From the NCBI RefSeq assembly GCF_013409785.1, contig NZ_JACCBV010000001.1:3162001-3226000 (forward strand): DNA of 64,000 nt, read 5' to 3'. Source of the stretch: Microbacterium immunditiarum (GTDB lineage: Bacteria > Actinomycetota > Actinomycetes > Actinomycetales > Microbacteriaceae). This document shows, one piece after another, positions 7,385 to 16,067 of the stretch; positions within the stretch are counted from its first letter, which is position 1, and each line of letters starts with the position of its first letter. Under the pieces are notes generated by a model. That model was not told the origin of the DNA and did no database searches. It was given only the letters and a program-made list of their open reading frames with translations. Made by a program: the position numbers and the translations under genes.

Positions 7385-8331
7385 CCCGGTACGCGCTGAC
7401 CCGGCTGGCCCTGCTGCTGGTGGGGCTGGTTGTGGCGAGCGTGCTGATCTTCTTCACGCTGCGCGTCCTCCCGGGTGACGTGGCGCAGCTCATCGCCGGC
7501 ACCCAGGGCTCGCCCGAGCAGGTCGCGGCCATCCGCGAGCGCCTCGGCCTCGACCGCCCGCTGTGGCAGCAGTACTTCGACTGGATCGGCGGCGTCCTGC
7601 GCGGCGACCTGGGCACGTCGCTGCTCAACGGCAGGTCGGTGGGCGCCGAGCTCGCCCAGAAGGCGCAGGTGACGGTGCCGCTGGGGCTCATGTCGCTGCT
7701 GATCGCGCTCGTGTTCGCGGTGCCGCTCGGCGTGCTGTCGGCCGTGCGCCGTCGCCGCGGCGCGGGCACGGCGATGAGCGTCGGCGCGCAGACCCTCGCG
7801 GCCGTCCCCGTCGTGTGGGCGGGCATGATGCTCGTGATCGTGTTCGCCGTGTGGCTCGGATGGCTCCCCGCGCAGGGCTTCCCCCGCACGGGCTGGTCGA
7901 CGCCGGTGCTCGCGATCAGGTCGCTCCTTCTCCCCGCGATCACGATCGGGATCGTCGAGGGCGCGATGCTCCTGCGGTTCGTGCGCTCGGCGACGATGCA
8001 GGCGATCGGCCAGGATTACGTGCGCACCGCCGCGGCGAAAGGTCTCACGAAGAACCAAGCGCTCCTCCGGCACGGACTGCCGAACGTGGGCCTGTCGATC
8101 ATCACCGTGCTGGGGCTGCAGGTCGCGGGCATCATCGTGGGCGCCGTCGTGATCGAGCAGCTGTTCACGCTGCCGGGGATCGGACGGATGCTCGTCGCCG
8201 ACGTCGGCTCGCGCGACCTCGTCAAGGTGCAGGGAGAGCTCCTCGTGCTGACGGGCTTCGTGCTCATCATCGGCTTCCTGGTGGACCTCGTACACCGCGT
8301 GCTCGACCCGCGTCAGCGAGAGGCGGCGTGA
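7381..8331 (+). CDS. ABC transporter permease, DppB/OppB type
   Basis: 316 residues, about six membrane helices (first at 9-30). The family N-terminal domain is present (LGLDRPLWQQYFDWIGGVLRGDLGTS), as is the cytoplasmic EAA loop that docks to the ATPase (QDYVRTAAAKGLTKNQAL, then RHGLPN). C-terminal GIGRML and the last helix are complete. It forms the heterodimeric channel with the next gene. It overlaps the binding-protein gene by 4 bases (GTGA) and the next permease by 1 base (TGATG). Confidence 0.94.
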   Translation: MTRYALTRLALLLVGLVVASVLIFFTLRVLPGDVAQLIAGTQGSPEQVAAIRERLGLDRPLWQQYFDWIGGVLRGDLGTSLLNGRSVGAELAQKAQVTVPLGLMSLLIALVFAVPLGVLSAVRRRRGAGTAMSVGAQTLAAVPVVWAGMMLVIVFAVWLGWLPAQGFPRTGWSTPVLAIRSLLLPAITIGIVEGAMLLRFVRSATMQAIGQDYVRTAAAKGLTKNQALLRHGLPNVGLSIITVLGLQVAGIIVGAVVIEQLFTLPGIGRMLVADVGSRDLVKVQGELLVLTGFVLIIGFLVDLVHRVLDPRQREAA

Positions 8332-9227
8332 TGCACCGGTTCGCGTGGCTGCGGCGCCTGTGGCGCATCTCGACCGGGCGCTTCGGCCTCATCGTGGTGG
8401 CGGTCGTCCTCCTCGCGGCGGTCGTCTCGCTCTTGTGGACGCCCTTCGACCCGCGCGACGTCGAGGTCGCGAACCGCTGGGGCTACCCCGGCTGGCCGCA
8501 CCTGCTCGGAACCGACGGCAACGGCCGCGACATCCTGAGCCTGCTCATGGCGGGCGCCCGCACGACCGTGTACGTCGCCGTCGGCGCGGGCATCGTGGCG
8601 ACCGTGATCGGCATCGCGTTCGCCGCGCTCGGCGCTCTCACCGCGCGCTGGGTGCGCGAGTCGGTCGCGGTCTTCATCGACGTGCTCATCGCCTTCCCCG
8701 TTCTGCTCATCGCGATGATGATCTCCGCCGTGTGGGGCGGATCGCTCGGCGTCGTGATCTGGTCGGTCGGCATCGGCTTCGGTGTGAACATCGCCCGGGT
8801 GACCCGCCCCGAGCTGCGGCGTGTACTTCACAGCGAGTTCGTTCTGGCCGGGAGGGCATCCGGGCTCACGCCCGCGCAGAACCTGTGGCGGCACCTGCTG
8901 CCGAACGTCGCGCCGGTCTTCATCGTGCAGTTGTCGTGGTCGATGGCTGTCGCCGTGCTCGCTGAGGCGGGGCTCTCCTACCTCGGCTTCGGCGCCCCCG
9001 TGACCGACCCCTCGTGGGGCCTGCTTCTCGCCGATGTGCAGCGCTACATCGGGATCCACCCGCTCTCGGTGGTGTGGCCGGGACTCGCGATCACGCTCAC
9101 CGTCCTCGGGCTCAACCTCATCGGCGACGCGCTCCGCGAGGCGACCGACCCGACGCTCTCGCGCGGCCGCGACCCGCTCGCTCCCCCGCGCGGCGCGATC
9201 CGCCACGTGCCGGAGGTGGTGTCGTGA
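8331..9227 (+). CDS. ABC transporter permease, DppC/OppC type
   Basis: 298 residues. N-terminal helix at about 18-38, then the DppC hallmark HLLGTDGNGRDILSLLMAGARTT, further helices, and the EAA loop LAGRASGLTPAQNLWRHLLPN. The late AGLSYLGFG motif is also family-typical. Partner of the preceding DppB-type permease. The start codon shares its A with the upstream stop and the gene overlaps the ATPase gene by 4 bases, so subunit synthesis is coupled through the operon. Confidence 0.94.
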   Translation: MHRFAWLRRLWRISTGRFGLIVVAVVLLAAVVSLLWTPFDPRDVEVANRWGYPGWPHLLGTDGNGRDILSLLMAGARTTVYVAVGAGIVATVIGIAFAALGALTARWVRESVAVFIDVLIAFPVLLIAMMISAVWGGSLGVVIWSVGIGFGVNIARVTRPELRRVLHSEFVLAGRASGLTPAQNLWRHLLPNVAPVFIVQLSWSMAVAVLAEAGLSYLGFGAPVTDPSWGLLLADVQRYIGIHPLSVVWPGLAITLTVLGLNLIGDALREATDPTLSRGRDPLAPPRGAIRHVPEVVS

Positions 9228-10012
9228 CGCTCCAAGTCACGGATCTCACGATCGACATCGCCGGGCGGCGCGTCGTGGACGGCGTCTCGTTCGACGTGCC
9301 CGACGGCGCGCGCGTCGGGATCATCGGCGAGTCGGGATCGGGCAAGTCCCTCACGGCTCTCGCCATCATGGGGCTTCTGCCCGAAGAGGCGACGGCGGGC
9401 GGCAGCATCCGCTGGAACGATCATGAACTCCTCGGCCTGTCCGACCGCGAGCTCGCCGCCGTGCGCGGCGACGAGATCGGCATCGTGTTCCAGGAGCCGC
9501 AAACCGCGCTCAACCCGATCCGCACGGTGGGGCGCCAGATCGCCGAGCCCATCCGCATCCACGATGGCGCGAGCAAGAAGGAGGCGTGGGAGCGCGCCGT
9601 GAAGGCGGCAGAGCGGATGCTCCTCCCCGACCCCGAGCGGATCGTCAAGCGCTACCCGCACCAGCTCTCCGGTGGCCAGCGCCAGCGCGTCGCGATCGCG
9701 ATGGCGCTCGTGGCGCGGCCGCGGCTGCTCATCGCGGACGAGCCGACGACCGCGCTCGATGTGACGATCCAGGCCGAGATCCTCGAGCTGATGCGCGACC
9801 TCGTCGAGGACGCCGGCATGTCGCTCGTGTTCATCACGCACGACCTCGCGGTGCTGTCGCAGATCGCGGAGTTCGGCGTCGTGCTCGAGCACGGGAAGGT
9901 CGTCGAGGCGGCGCCCGTCTCGACGCTCCTCACCTCGCCGTCGTCGCCGGTCACTCAAGGGCTCCTGCGCGACGCGACGGCGACCCTGTGGCGTCCGGAG
10001 GGCATCTCATGA
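9224..10012 (+). CDS. ABC transporter ATP-binding protein, DppD/OppD type
   Basis: 262 residues. Walker A GESGSGKS, Q-loop IVFQEP, signature LSGGQ, Walker B LLIADEP and switch His (FITHD) are all intact. The C-terminal Fe-S/oligopeptide extension (about 60 residues) of many OppD proteins is absent, so this is a compact version. GTG 9224 is supported by GGAGG at 9212-9216 with 7 nt spacing and by the 4-base overlap with the permease gene. It works with the second ATPase encoded next. Confidence 0.93.
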   Translation: MTLQVTDLTIDIAGRRVVDGVSFDVPDGARVGIIGESGSGKSLTALAIMGLLPEEATAGGSIRWNDHELLGLSDRELAAVRGDEIGIVFQEPQTALNPIRTVGRQIAEPIRIHDGASKKEAWERAVKAAERMLLPDPERIVKRYPHQLSGGQRQRVAIAMALVARPRLLIADEPTTALDVTIQAEILELMRDLVEDAGMSLVFITHDLAVLSQIAEFGVVLEHGKVVEAAPVSTLLTSPSSPVTQGLLRDATATLWRPEGIS

Positions 10013-10821
10013 ACGGCGGCGACGTGCTCCTTCGCGCCCGTGGACTCACGCGGCGGTACCGGCGGGCCAAGACGGCGCTCTTCGAACGCCAGAGCTTTAC
10101 GAACGCGCTCGAGGACGCCGACCTCGACGTGCGCGAGGGCAGCACGGTCGGGATCATCGGCGAGTCCGGGTCGGGCAAGTCCACGCTCGTGCGTCTGCTG
10201 CTCGCGCTCGACACCCCGACGTCAGGCACGGTCGAGTTCGACGGACGGGAGGTCGACGCCGCGGCATCCGCTCGTCGCCTGCATTGGCTCCGCCGCCAGA
10301 CCGGCATCGTGTTCCAGGATCCGTACGCGTCGCTCGACCCGCGCATGAGCGTGGGCCGCATCGTGGGCGAGCCGCTCTGGGCACTCGGGATCGAGGGCGA
10401 CCGTCGTGCGCGCGTGCGCGAGGTTCTCGAGGAGGTCGGGCTCGAGGCGGCGATGGCCGAGCGGTTCCCGCACGAGTTCTCGGGAGGTCAGCGGCAGCGG
10501 ATCGCGCTCGCGCGCGCGCTCGTGCACCGCCCGCGACTGCTCGTCGGCGACGAGCCGCTGTCGGCGCTCGACGTCACGGTACGCGCGCAGATCCTCCAGC
10601 TCGTCGCCGAGCTGCGGGCGCGCGACGGGCTCACGCTCATCCTGGTGTCGCACGACATCGGCGTCGTGCAGAACCTGTGCGACGAGGTCGTCGTCATGAA
10701 GGACGGGCGCATCGTCGAGGAGGGCCCGACCGAGAAGGTCCTGCTGCAGCCGCAGGTCGCCTACACGCGGCGACTGCTCGCGTCGATCCCCGTCATCGAG
10801 CAGGGCGCCGGGCCGTCCTGA
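10009..10821 (+). CDS. ABC transporter ATP-binding protein, DppF/OppF type
   Basis: 270 residues, last gene of the importer operon (ATGA overlap with the preceding ATPase gene). Walker A GESGSGKST, IVFQDPYASLDPRMS (the OppF-type D-loop region), signature FSGGQ, Walker B LLVGDEP and LVSHD are present. The variant FSGGQ/GDEP pairing is normal for this subfamily. With DppD it makes the nucleotide-binding heterodimer. A 6-bp hairpin GACGCG-tctg-CGCGTC follows about 10 nt after the stop. Confidence 0.93.
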   Translation: MNGGDVLLRARGLTRRYRRAKTALFERQSFTNALEDADLDVREGSTVGIIGESGSGKSTLVRLLLALDTPTSGTVEFDGREVDAAASARRLHWLRRQTGIVFQDPYASLDPRMSVGRIVGEPLWALGIEGDRRARVREVLEEVGLEAAMAERFPHEFSGGQRQRIALARALVHRPRLLVGDEPLSALDVTVRAQILQLVAELRARDGLTLILVSHDIGVVQNLCDEVVVMKDGRIVEEGPTEKVLLQPQVAYTRRLLASIPVIEQGAGPS

Positions 10822-10877
10822 CCTGTCGCGGTCGACGCGTCTGCGCGTCGGAGAGCCTCGCCGTCCGAGGGGACGAC

Positions 10878-10883
10878 TACCCT
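10878..10883 (+). promoter_or_regulatory. -10 box, leaderless M4 protease gene
   Basis: TACCCT, exactly 6 nt before ATG 10890. Confidence 0.6.
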
Positions 10884-10889
10884 CAACGC

Positions 10890-11957
10890 ATGCCCCAGGC
10901 GATCGTCCCCCCTTACCTGCTGGCGCGCATCGCGTCGATCCGAGAGCCCGAGTTCGCACGAGCCGCCGAAGCGGCGCGCGAGACGCTCGCGGTCCAGCGG
11001 GAATACCGGCCGCGTCGGCGCTCGCGCCTGCGCCTCTCACTCGACGGCGCAGATACCCTCGTCGCCGAGACGACTCCCGCCCCCGACCGCACGATCAGCG
11101 ATGCGCAGCACCGCGAGGAGCTCCCCGGCGTCGTCGTGCGCCGCGAAGACGACGCGCCGACCGGTGACACGGCTGTCGATGAGGCGTTCGACGGGCTCGG
11201 GTCGACGTTCGACGTCCTGTGGGACGCGTTCACCCGCGACTCGATCAGCGGGGACGGCTCGGAGCTGCTGGCGACCGTCCACTTCGGGTGGGACTACGAC
11301 AACGCGTTCTGGGACGGCCGCCGGATGGTCTTCGGCGACGGCGACGGCGAGATCTTCGCGGGCTTCACGGGCTCGCTGTCCGTGATCGCGCACGAGCTCG
11401 GGCACGGCGTGATCGAGGCCGCGGGCGGTCTGCTCTATCGCGCGCAGTCCGGCGCGCTGAACGAATCGATCGCCGACGTCTTCGGCGCGCTCGCCGAGCA
11501 GCATCGCGCGGATGAGACCGCCGACCAGGCGACCTGGCTCATCGGCGAGGGCATCTTCACCGACGCCGTCGACGGGCGCGCGCTCCGGTCGATGATCGCG
11601 CCGGGCACCGCGTACGACGACGACGTCCTCGGCCGCGACCCGCAGCCCGCGCACATGCGCGACTACATCGTCACGAGCGACGACAACGGCGGCGTCCACC
11701 TCAACTCCGGCATCCCCAACCGCGCATTCGCCCTCGCGGCCACGGCGCTCGGCGGTCGCGCGTGGGAGCGCGCGGGGCTCGTGTGGTACCGCGCGCTCAC
11801 CTCGGGCACCCTCTCGCGCACGGCCGGTTTCGCCCAGTTCGCGGCCGCCACCCTCGCGGCGGCCGAGGCGGAGTACGGTGAAGAGTCGGAGGAGGTCGAC
11901 GCCGTGCGATCCGGGTGGGTCGGTGTCGGCGTCATCGGGAATGGCTCACAGCCCTGA
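10890..11957 (+). CDS. Protealysin-like M4 (thermolysin-family) metalloprotease
   Basis: 355 residues with no signal peptide. Zinc site HELGH (168-172) and the third ligand Glu192 in NESIADVFG are intact; the later GGVHLNSGIPN carries the transition-state His. The N-terminus has a short propeptide with VPPYLLARIA (residues 6-15), the PPL-type motif of protealysin precursors, instead of the long FTP/PepSY prodomain of secreted thermolysins. This marks a protealysin-like protease, probably cytoplasmic or leaderlessly exported. The following gene overlaps by 17 bases and looks like its inhibitor. TACCCT 6 nt before the ATG makes this a leaderless transcript. Confidence 0.92.
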   Translation: MPQAIVPPYLLARIASIREPEFARAAEAARETLAVQREYRPRRRSRLRLSLDGADTLVAETTPAPDRTISDAQHREELPGVVVRREDDAPTGDTAVDEAFDGLGSTFDVLWDAFTRDSISGDGSELLATVHFGWDYDNAFWDGRRMVFGDGDGEIFAGFTGSLSVIAHELGHGVIEAAGGLLYRAQSGALNESIADVFGALAEQHRADETADQATWLIGEGIFTDAVDGRALRSMIAPGTAYDDDVLGRDPQPAHMRDYIVTSDDNGGVHLNSGIPNRAFALAATALGGRAWERAGLVWYRALTSGTLSRTAGFAQFAAATLAAAEAEYGEESEEVDAVRSGWVGVGVIGNGSQP

Positions 11958-12315
11958 CAGAACGGGCGATGACGCACCGATCGCCGTGATCGTGGTGCGC
12001 ACGGGCGGCATCGCGGGGCTCCGGCGCGAGTGGCGCGCCGAGCCCCCGCCCGACGAGCGCGGCCGCTGGATCGAGCTCATCGAACAGTGCCCGTGGGACG
12101 AGGTCACCGGGAACGGTCGCGGCGCGGACCGCTTCTCATGGGACGTCACGGCGCGCTGCGCCGATCGCGAGCACGACGCGACGCTCGCCGACGAAGAGGT
12201 CGAGGGACCGTGGCGCCGGCTCATCGACGAGGTGCGCGAGCTCGCCGGCTCCTCCCCTCCGCGGGCCCCGCGCGCGACGACGGGCCGCCGGAACGGCCCT
12301 CCCACGGCGGTGTGA
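11941..12315 (+). CDS. Emfourin-like inhibitor of the adjacent M4 protease
   Basis: 124 residues, starting inside the protease gene. The motif IAVIVVRTGGIAGLRREW (14-31), then a Pro/Glu segment and LIEQCPWD, matches the small emfourin family, known from Serratia as a tight-binding inhibitor of protealysin encoded next to it. No signal peptide. The role is to hold the co-made protease inactive in the cytoplasm, or to protect against it. The C-terminal 25 residues (Pro/Arg-rich) look unstructured. The family call rests on the motif plus the gene pair. Confidence 0.8.
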   Translation: MAHSPDRTGDDAPIAVIVVRTGGIAGLRREWRAEPPPDERGRWIELIEQCPWDEVTGNGRGADRFSWDVTARCADREHDATLADEEVEGPWRRLIDEVRELAGSSPPRAPRATTGRRNGPPTAV

Positions 12316-12335
12316 CCGCGCCCCGAGGCGGCGAC

Positions 12336-12953
12336 TCAGCGGCTGAAGAGCCCTCTCTTGCGCGACTTCACCGGCGTGAGCGACTTCTGCAGATAGATCG
12401 TGCCCAGCCAACGCCCGAACTTGAAGCCGACGCGGCCCATGCGACCGACCTCGACGAAGCCGAGCTTCTCGTGCAGCGCGAGCGAGGCCTCGGCGCCCTT
12501 GTCGCTGATGACGGCGACCATCTCCCGGATGCCGCGCTGCTCGCACGCCTCGATGAGCGCCTCCAGCAGCGCGCGCCCCAGTCCCTTCCCGGCGGCGGCC
12601 TGCCCGAGGTAGATCGAGTTCTCGACCGTGTAGCGGTAGGAGGACTTGCCCGACCACGGCGATACGAGCGCGTAGCCGAGGACCTGCCCGCCCGGCGACT
12701 GCGCGACGAGGAACGGCAGGTCGAGCTTCGAGAGGTACTCGAACTTGTCGCGCCACTGCGCGATCGTCCACTTCTTCTCGTCGAACGTCACGACGGAGTT
12801 CGTCACGTAGTGGTTGTAGATCTCTCGGATGTCTGGCAGGTCCGCCTCGCGAGCGGGGCGGACCTCGTACGAGAAGGGGCGCTCCGGCTCCGGCTGCTTG
12901 CGCAGGTGACGCGGCAGCCGCCTGCGACTCTTCTCGTACTCCTCCTCCAGCAC
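12336..12953 (-). CDS. GNAT-family N-acetyltransferase (phosphinothricin acetyltransferase-like)
   Basis: 205 residues. GNAT features: PAREADLPDIREIYNHYV (motif typical of the PAT/MnaT branch), the acetyl-CoA P-loop AAGKGLGRALLEALIEAC, and KLGFVEVGRMGRVGFKFGRWL near the C-terminus. A basic N-terminal tail of about 25 residues precedes the fold. The acceptor is unknown; PAT-like enzymes acetylate small amines or amino acids. GTG at 12953 is taken as start because TAGGCT sits 7 nt upstream. It converges on the emfourin-like gene. Confidence 0.87.
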   Translation of the reverse strand: MLEEEYEKSRRRLPRHLRKQPEPERPFSYEVRPAREADLPDIREIYNHYVTNSVVTFDEKKWTIAQWRDKFEYLSKLDLPFLVAQSPGGQVLGYALVSPWSGKSSYRYTVENSIYLGQAAAGKGLGRALLEALIEACEQRGIREMVAVISDKGAEASLALHEKLGFVEVGRMGRVGFKFGRWLGTIYLQKSLTPVKSRKRGLFSR

Positions 12954-12960
12954 GCGAGAC

Positions 12961-12966
12961 AGCCTA
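12961..12966 (-). promoter_or_regulatory. -10 box, leaderless acetyltransferase gene
   Basis: TAGGCT on the minus strand, 7 nt before GTG 12953. Confidence 0.55.
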
Positions 12967-13004
12967 CGCGGCAGGCGTGCCCGCGAAGAGCGCGAATCCG
13001 GACG

Positions 13005-13697
13005 TCATTCCGGCAGGCGCCAGTCCAGGGGTTCCGCGCCCTGGCGAACCAGCAGATCGTTGGCACGCGAGAACGGGCGAGACCCGAAGAACCCGCGGCT
13101 CGCCGAGAGGGGCGACGGATGCGGCGACTCGATGACCGGCATCTCCCCGAGCATCGGACGGAGGTTCCGCGCGTCGTTGCCCCACAGGATCGCGACGAGC
13201 GGCCCGCCGCGCGCCACGAGGGTGCGGATCGCGTGCTCGGTGACCTTCTCCCACCCCCACCCGCGGTGCGACGCGGGCGCGCCGGGTGCGACCGTGAGCA
13301 CGCGATTGAGGAGCATGACGCCCCGGTCGCTCCACGCGGACAGGTCGCCGTGCGAGGCGGGCGCGATCCCGAGGTCGGTGTGCAGCTCCTGGTAGATGTT
13401 CGAAAGGCTGCGCGGCAGCGGCCGCACGTGCCGGTCGACCGCGAACGACAGACCGATCGGATGTCCCGGGGTCGGGTACGGATCCTGCCCGACGATCAGC
13501 ACCCTGACCTCGGCGAGCGGCCGCTGGAACGCCCGCAGCACGCGGTCCCCCGCCGGAAGGTACCGGCGACCCGCGGCCGTCTCGGCGCGAAGCCGATCGC
13601 CGAGCGCCGCGATGTCGGGCGAGACGGGCGCAAGCGCGGTGGCCCACTCCGCGTCGAGCAGCCCCGCTTCGGCGAGCTGCGGCAGGGACATCGCCAC
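13005..13697 (-). CDS. ung: Uracil-DNA glycosylase, family 1
   Basis: 230 residues. The water-activating loop GQDPYP (70-75, catalytic Asp72) and the C-terminal [18 protein letters not shown] loop, which inserts into the DNA minor groove, are both complete. It excises uracil from DNA in base-excision repair. GTG at 13697 or ATG at 13691 may be the start; TAGGGA 7 nt before the GTG favours a leaderless GTG. That -10 contains the TAG stop codon of the upstream SDR gene. The length is normal for Ung. Confidence 0.95.
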   Translation of the reverse strand: MAMSLPQLAEAGLLDAEWATALAPVSPDIAALGDRLRAETAAGRRYLPAGDRVLRAFQRPLAEVRVLIVGQDPYPTPGHPIGLSFAVDRHVRPLPRSLSNIYQELHTDLGIAPASHGDLSAWSDRGVMLLNRVLTVAPGAPASHRGWGWEKVTEHAIRTLVARGGPLVAILWGNDARNLRPMLGEMPVIESPHPSPLSASRGFFGSRPFSRANDLLVRQGAEPLDWRLPE

Positions 13698-13704
13698 CCG
13701 GCGA

Positions 13705-13710
13705 TCCCTA
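13705..13710 (-). promoter_or_regulatory. -10 box of ung, overlapping the SDR stop codon
   Basis: TAGGGA on the minus strand, 7 nt before GTG 13697; its first three bases are the stop codon of the upstream SDR gene. Confidence 0.45.
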
Positions 13711-14496
13711 CAGTCGCTCGGCGCCGCGCACGCGCAGCGGCCCGCGGGCGAGCAGATGCTGGGCGGACTGCGCGACCGGACGCATCGTCACGAGGTCGAG
13801 GTTCACATGCCCAGGGAGGTTCAGCGAGAACGCGATGACCTCGGCGACGTCATCCGCCGTCAACGGGTTCTCGACCCCCTCGTACACGCGGGCCGCGGCC
13901 GCCGCGTCACCGCCCAAGCGGTTGAGAGTGAACTCCTCGGTGTGCACCATCCCGGGCGCGATCTCGATCACGCGGATGGGCTCGCCGTTGAGCTCGAGCC
14001 GGAGAACGTGCGCGAGCATGCCCTCCCCCGCCTTCGCGGCGTTGTAGCCGCTTCCACCGGGGTACGGCGTGAACGCGGCCGTCGACGTCACGAAGAGGGT
14101 GTCGGCGTGGCCGGATTCGGCGGCGCCGGCGCGCAGCAGCGGGAGGAGAGTCGCGACCATCCGCTGCGCCGACAGCACGTTCACCTCGAACATCCACTGC
14201 CAGTCCTCGGGGGCGGCGTCCTCGATGCGCTCCGTGCCGCGGGCACCGCCCGCGACCTGGACGAGCGCATGGATCGGACCCGACTCGGCGAGCCACTCGG
14301 CGAGCGCGTCGATGTCGGCCTGCACGGTGAGGTCGGCGGCGTACGCGACGGCACCGGTCTCGGCCTCGAGCTCGGCGAGCCGGTCGGCGCGTCTCGCGAC
14401 GCCGACCACGTCCCACCCGCTCGCGCGGAGGGCGCGCACGGTCGCTGCCCCGATGCCCGAACTGGCCCCTGTCACCACAGCACGTCTGTCAGCCAT
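13708..14496 (-). CDS. Short-chain dehydrogenase/reductase (SDR)
   Basis: 262 residues of classical SDR type: dinucleotide motif TGASSGIG (9-16), structural VAGGA in place of the usual NNAG, catalytic Ser in FVTSTAAF, and YNAAK supplying Tyr/Lys. Arg residues after the first strand (VARRADR) suggest NADP(H) preference. It resembles the YdfG/serine-dehydrogenase branch, but the substrate is open. TAGCGT 6 nt before the ATG indicates a leaderless mRNA. It is followed by ung after 10 nt. Confidence 0.9.
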   Translation of the reverse strand: MADRRAVVTGASSGIGAATVRALRASGWDVVGVARRADRLAELEAETGAVAYAADLTVQADIDALAEWLAESGPIHALVQVAGGARGTERIEDAAPEDWQWMFEVNVLSAQRMVATLLPLLRAGAAESGHADTLFVTSTAAFTPYPGGSGYNAAKAGEGMLAHVLRLELNGEPIRVIEIAPGMVHTEEFTLNRLGGDAAAAARVYEGVENPLTADDVAEVIAFSLNLPGHVNLDLVTMRPVAQSAQHLLARGPLRVRGAERL

Positions 14497-14502
14497 AGCT
14501 CC

Positions 14503-14508
14503 ACGCTA
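14503..14508 (-). promoter_or_regulatory. -10 box, leaderless SDR gene
   Basis: TAGCGT on the minus strand, 6 nt before ATG 14496. Confidence 0.6.
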
Positions 14509-14583
14509 CCGAGATCGCGACGCGTTCGACGACGCGACGGCGCGGATGCCGCGACCCCGGCGTTACGTCATATTTCCCCTTCG

Positions 14584-14612
14584 TTGTTGACACGGGCGCA
14601 TCTTCGTACTCT
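14584..14612 (+). promoter_or_regulatory. Promoter of metY
   Basis: TTGTTG (14584-14589) and TACTCT (14607-14612) are spaced by 17 nt. A start near 14619 gives a leader of about 45 nt. The AT-rich bases just upstream could hold an operator; no known SAM riboswitch was recognised. Confidence 0.55.
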
Positions 14613-14663
14613 CGGACGAGCCGATGACGACCCTCGTCGCCGACCGACCCGCAGGAGCCCGAC

Positions 14664-15986
14664 ATGTCCGCAGCAGAGAACTGGCGCTTCGAGACCAAGC
14701 AGATCCACTCGGGCGCCCAGCCCGACCCGGTCACGAAGGCGCGTGCCACTCCGATCTACCAGACGACGTCGTACGTCTTCGACAGCGCCGACCACGCGGC
14801 GAACCTCTTCGCCCTCGCCGAGTTCGGCAACATCTACACCCGCATCCAGAACCCCACGCAGGACGTCGTCGAACAGCGCCTCGCCGCGCTCGAGGGCGGC
14901 ACCGGTGCGCTGCTGCTCTCGAGCGGCCAGGCGGCGTCGACCTTCGCGATCCTGAACATCGCCGAGGCGGGCGACCACTTCGTGTCATCGAGCTCGATCT
15001 ACGGCGGCACCTACAACCTCTTCAAGTACACGCTCGCCAAGCTCGGCATCGATGTGACCTTCGTCGAGAACCAGGACGACCCCGACGAGTGGCGTGCCGC
15101 GGTGCGCCCGAACACGAAGCTCTTCTTCGCCGAGACCATCGGCAACCCGAAGATCAACGTGCTCGACATCCGCGCGATCGCAGACGTCGCCCACGAGAAC
15201 GGCATTCCGCTCATCGTCGACAACACGATCGCGACCCCGTATCTCATCCGCCCGTTCGAGCACGGCGCCGACATCGTGGTGCACTCCGCGACGAAGTTCC
15301 TCGGCGGCCACGGCACGACCATCGGCGGCGTGATCGTCGACGGCGGGCGCTTCGCGTGGTCGCAGAACGTCGACAAGTTCCCCGGCCTCACCGAGCCTGA
15401 CCCGTCGTACCACGGCGCGAGCTACACGACCGCCGTCGGCGACGCGCTCGCCTACATCATCAAGGCGCGTGTCCAGCTGCTCCGCGACCTCGGCTCGGCG
15501 ATCGCGCCGATCAGCGCGTGGCTGCTCCTGCAGGGCATCGAGACGCTCTCGCTTCGCGTCGAGCGCCACGTTCAGAATGCGCAGGAGATCGCGGAGTGGC
15601 TCGAGAACCACGACGACGTGGCATCCGTCAACTACTCGGGCCTGCCCACCTCGCCCTGGTACGCGGCGGCCAACACGTATGCCCCGAAAGGCGTCGGCGC
15701 AGTGCTCTCGTTCGAGCTCAAGGGCGGCGTCGAGGCGGGCCGCGAGTTCGTCGACTCGCTCACGCTGTTCAGCCACCTCGCCAACATCGGCGACGTGCGC
15801 TCGCTCGTCATCCACCCCGCGTCGACGACGCACTCGCAGCTCACGCCCGAGCAGCAGCTCTCCAGCGGTGTGACGCCGGGCCTCGTCCGCCTCTCGGTGG
15901 GTCTCGAGAGCATCGATGACCTCAAGGCGGACCTCGAGCAGGCGCTGGCCGCCGCTCGTCGCGTGAGCGACGGCGCGCACGCCTGA
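14664..15986 (+). CDS. metY: O-acetylhomoserine aminocarboxypropyltransferase (sulfhydrylase)
   Basis: 440 residues, PLP-dependent Cys/Met-metabolism fold type I. The N-terminus FETKQIHSGAQPD, the GNIYTRIQNPT phosphate-binding region, and SATKFLGGHGT with the Schiff-base Lys are typical of MetY/CysD. It makes homocysteine from O-acetylhomoserine and sulfide; metX, which makes the acetyl ester, is one gene downstream. The start has AGGAG at 14653-14657. Unlike many neighbours this gene has a real 5' leader, which leaves room for regulation by methionine or sulfur. Confidence 0.95.
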   Translation: MSAAENWRFETKQIHSGAQPDPVTKARATPIYQTTSYVFDSADHAANLFALAEFGNIYTRIQNPTQDVVEQRLAALEGGTGALLLSSGQAASTFAILNIAEAGDHFVSSSSIYGGTYNLFKYTLAKLGIDVTFVENQDDPDEWRAAVRPNTKLFFAETIGNPKINVLDIRAIADVAHENGIPLIVDNTIATPYLIRPFEHGADIVVHSATKFLGGHGTTIGGVIVDGGRFAWSQNVDKFPGLTEPDPSYHGASYTTAVGDALAYIIKARVQLLRDLGSAIAPISAWLLLQGIETLSLRVERHVQNAQEIAEWLENHDDVASVNYSGLPTSPWYAAANTYAPKGVGAVLSFELKGGVEAGREFVDSLTLFSHLANIGDVRSLVIHPASTTHSQLTPEQQLSSGVTPGLVRLSVGLESIDDLKADLEQALAAARRVSDGAHA

Positions 15987-16004
15987 CCTGAGCGACCGAT
16001 TCGA

Positions 16005-16040
16005 CGGATGCCCCGGCCCCGGTGCGGGCCGGGGCATCCG
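16005..16040 (+). terminator. Terminator of metY
   Basis: A perfect 15-bp stem, CGGATGCCCCGGCCC (16005-16019) with 16026-16040, around a 6-base loop, 18 nt after the metY stop. Its outer arms are the GGATGCC/GGCATCC motif frequent across the window. Confidence 0.85.
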
Positions 16041-16055
16041 TGTCACGGCTGACCG

Positions 16056-16061
16056 TAGGGT
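16056..16061 (+). promoter_or_regulatory. -10 box, leaderless DUF2332 gene
   Basis: TAGGGT 6 nt before GTG 16068; supports 16068 rather than GTG 16062. Confidence 0.55.
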
Positions 16062-16067
16062 GTGCAC

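Noticed and set aside
14584..14663. SAM riboswitch in the metY leader
   Set aside because: The leader is only about 45 nt and shows no recognisable SAM-I/II/IV pairing by eye.
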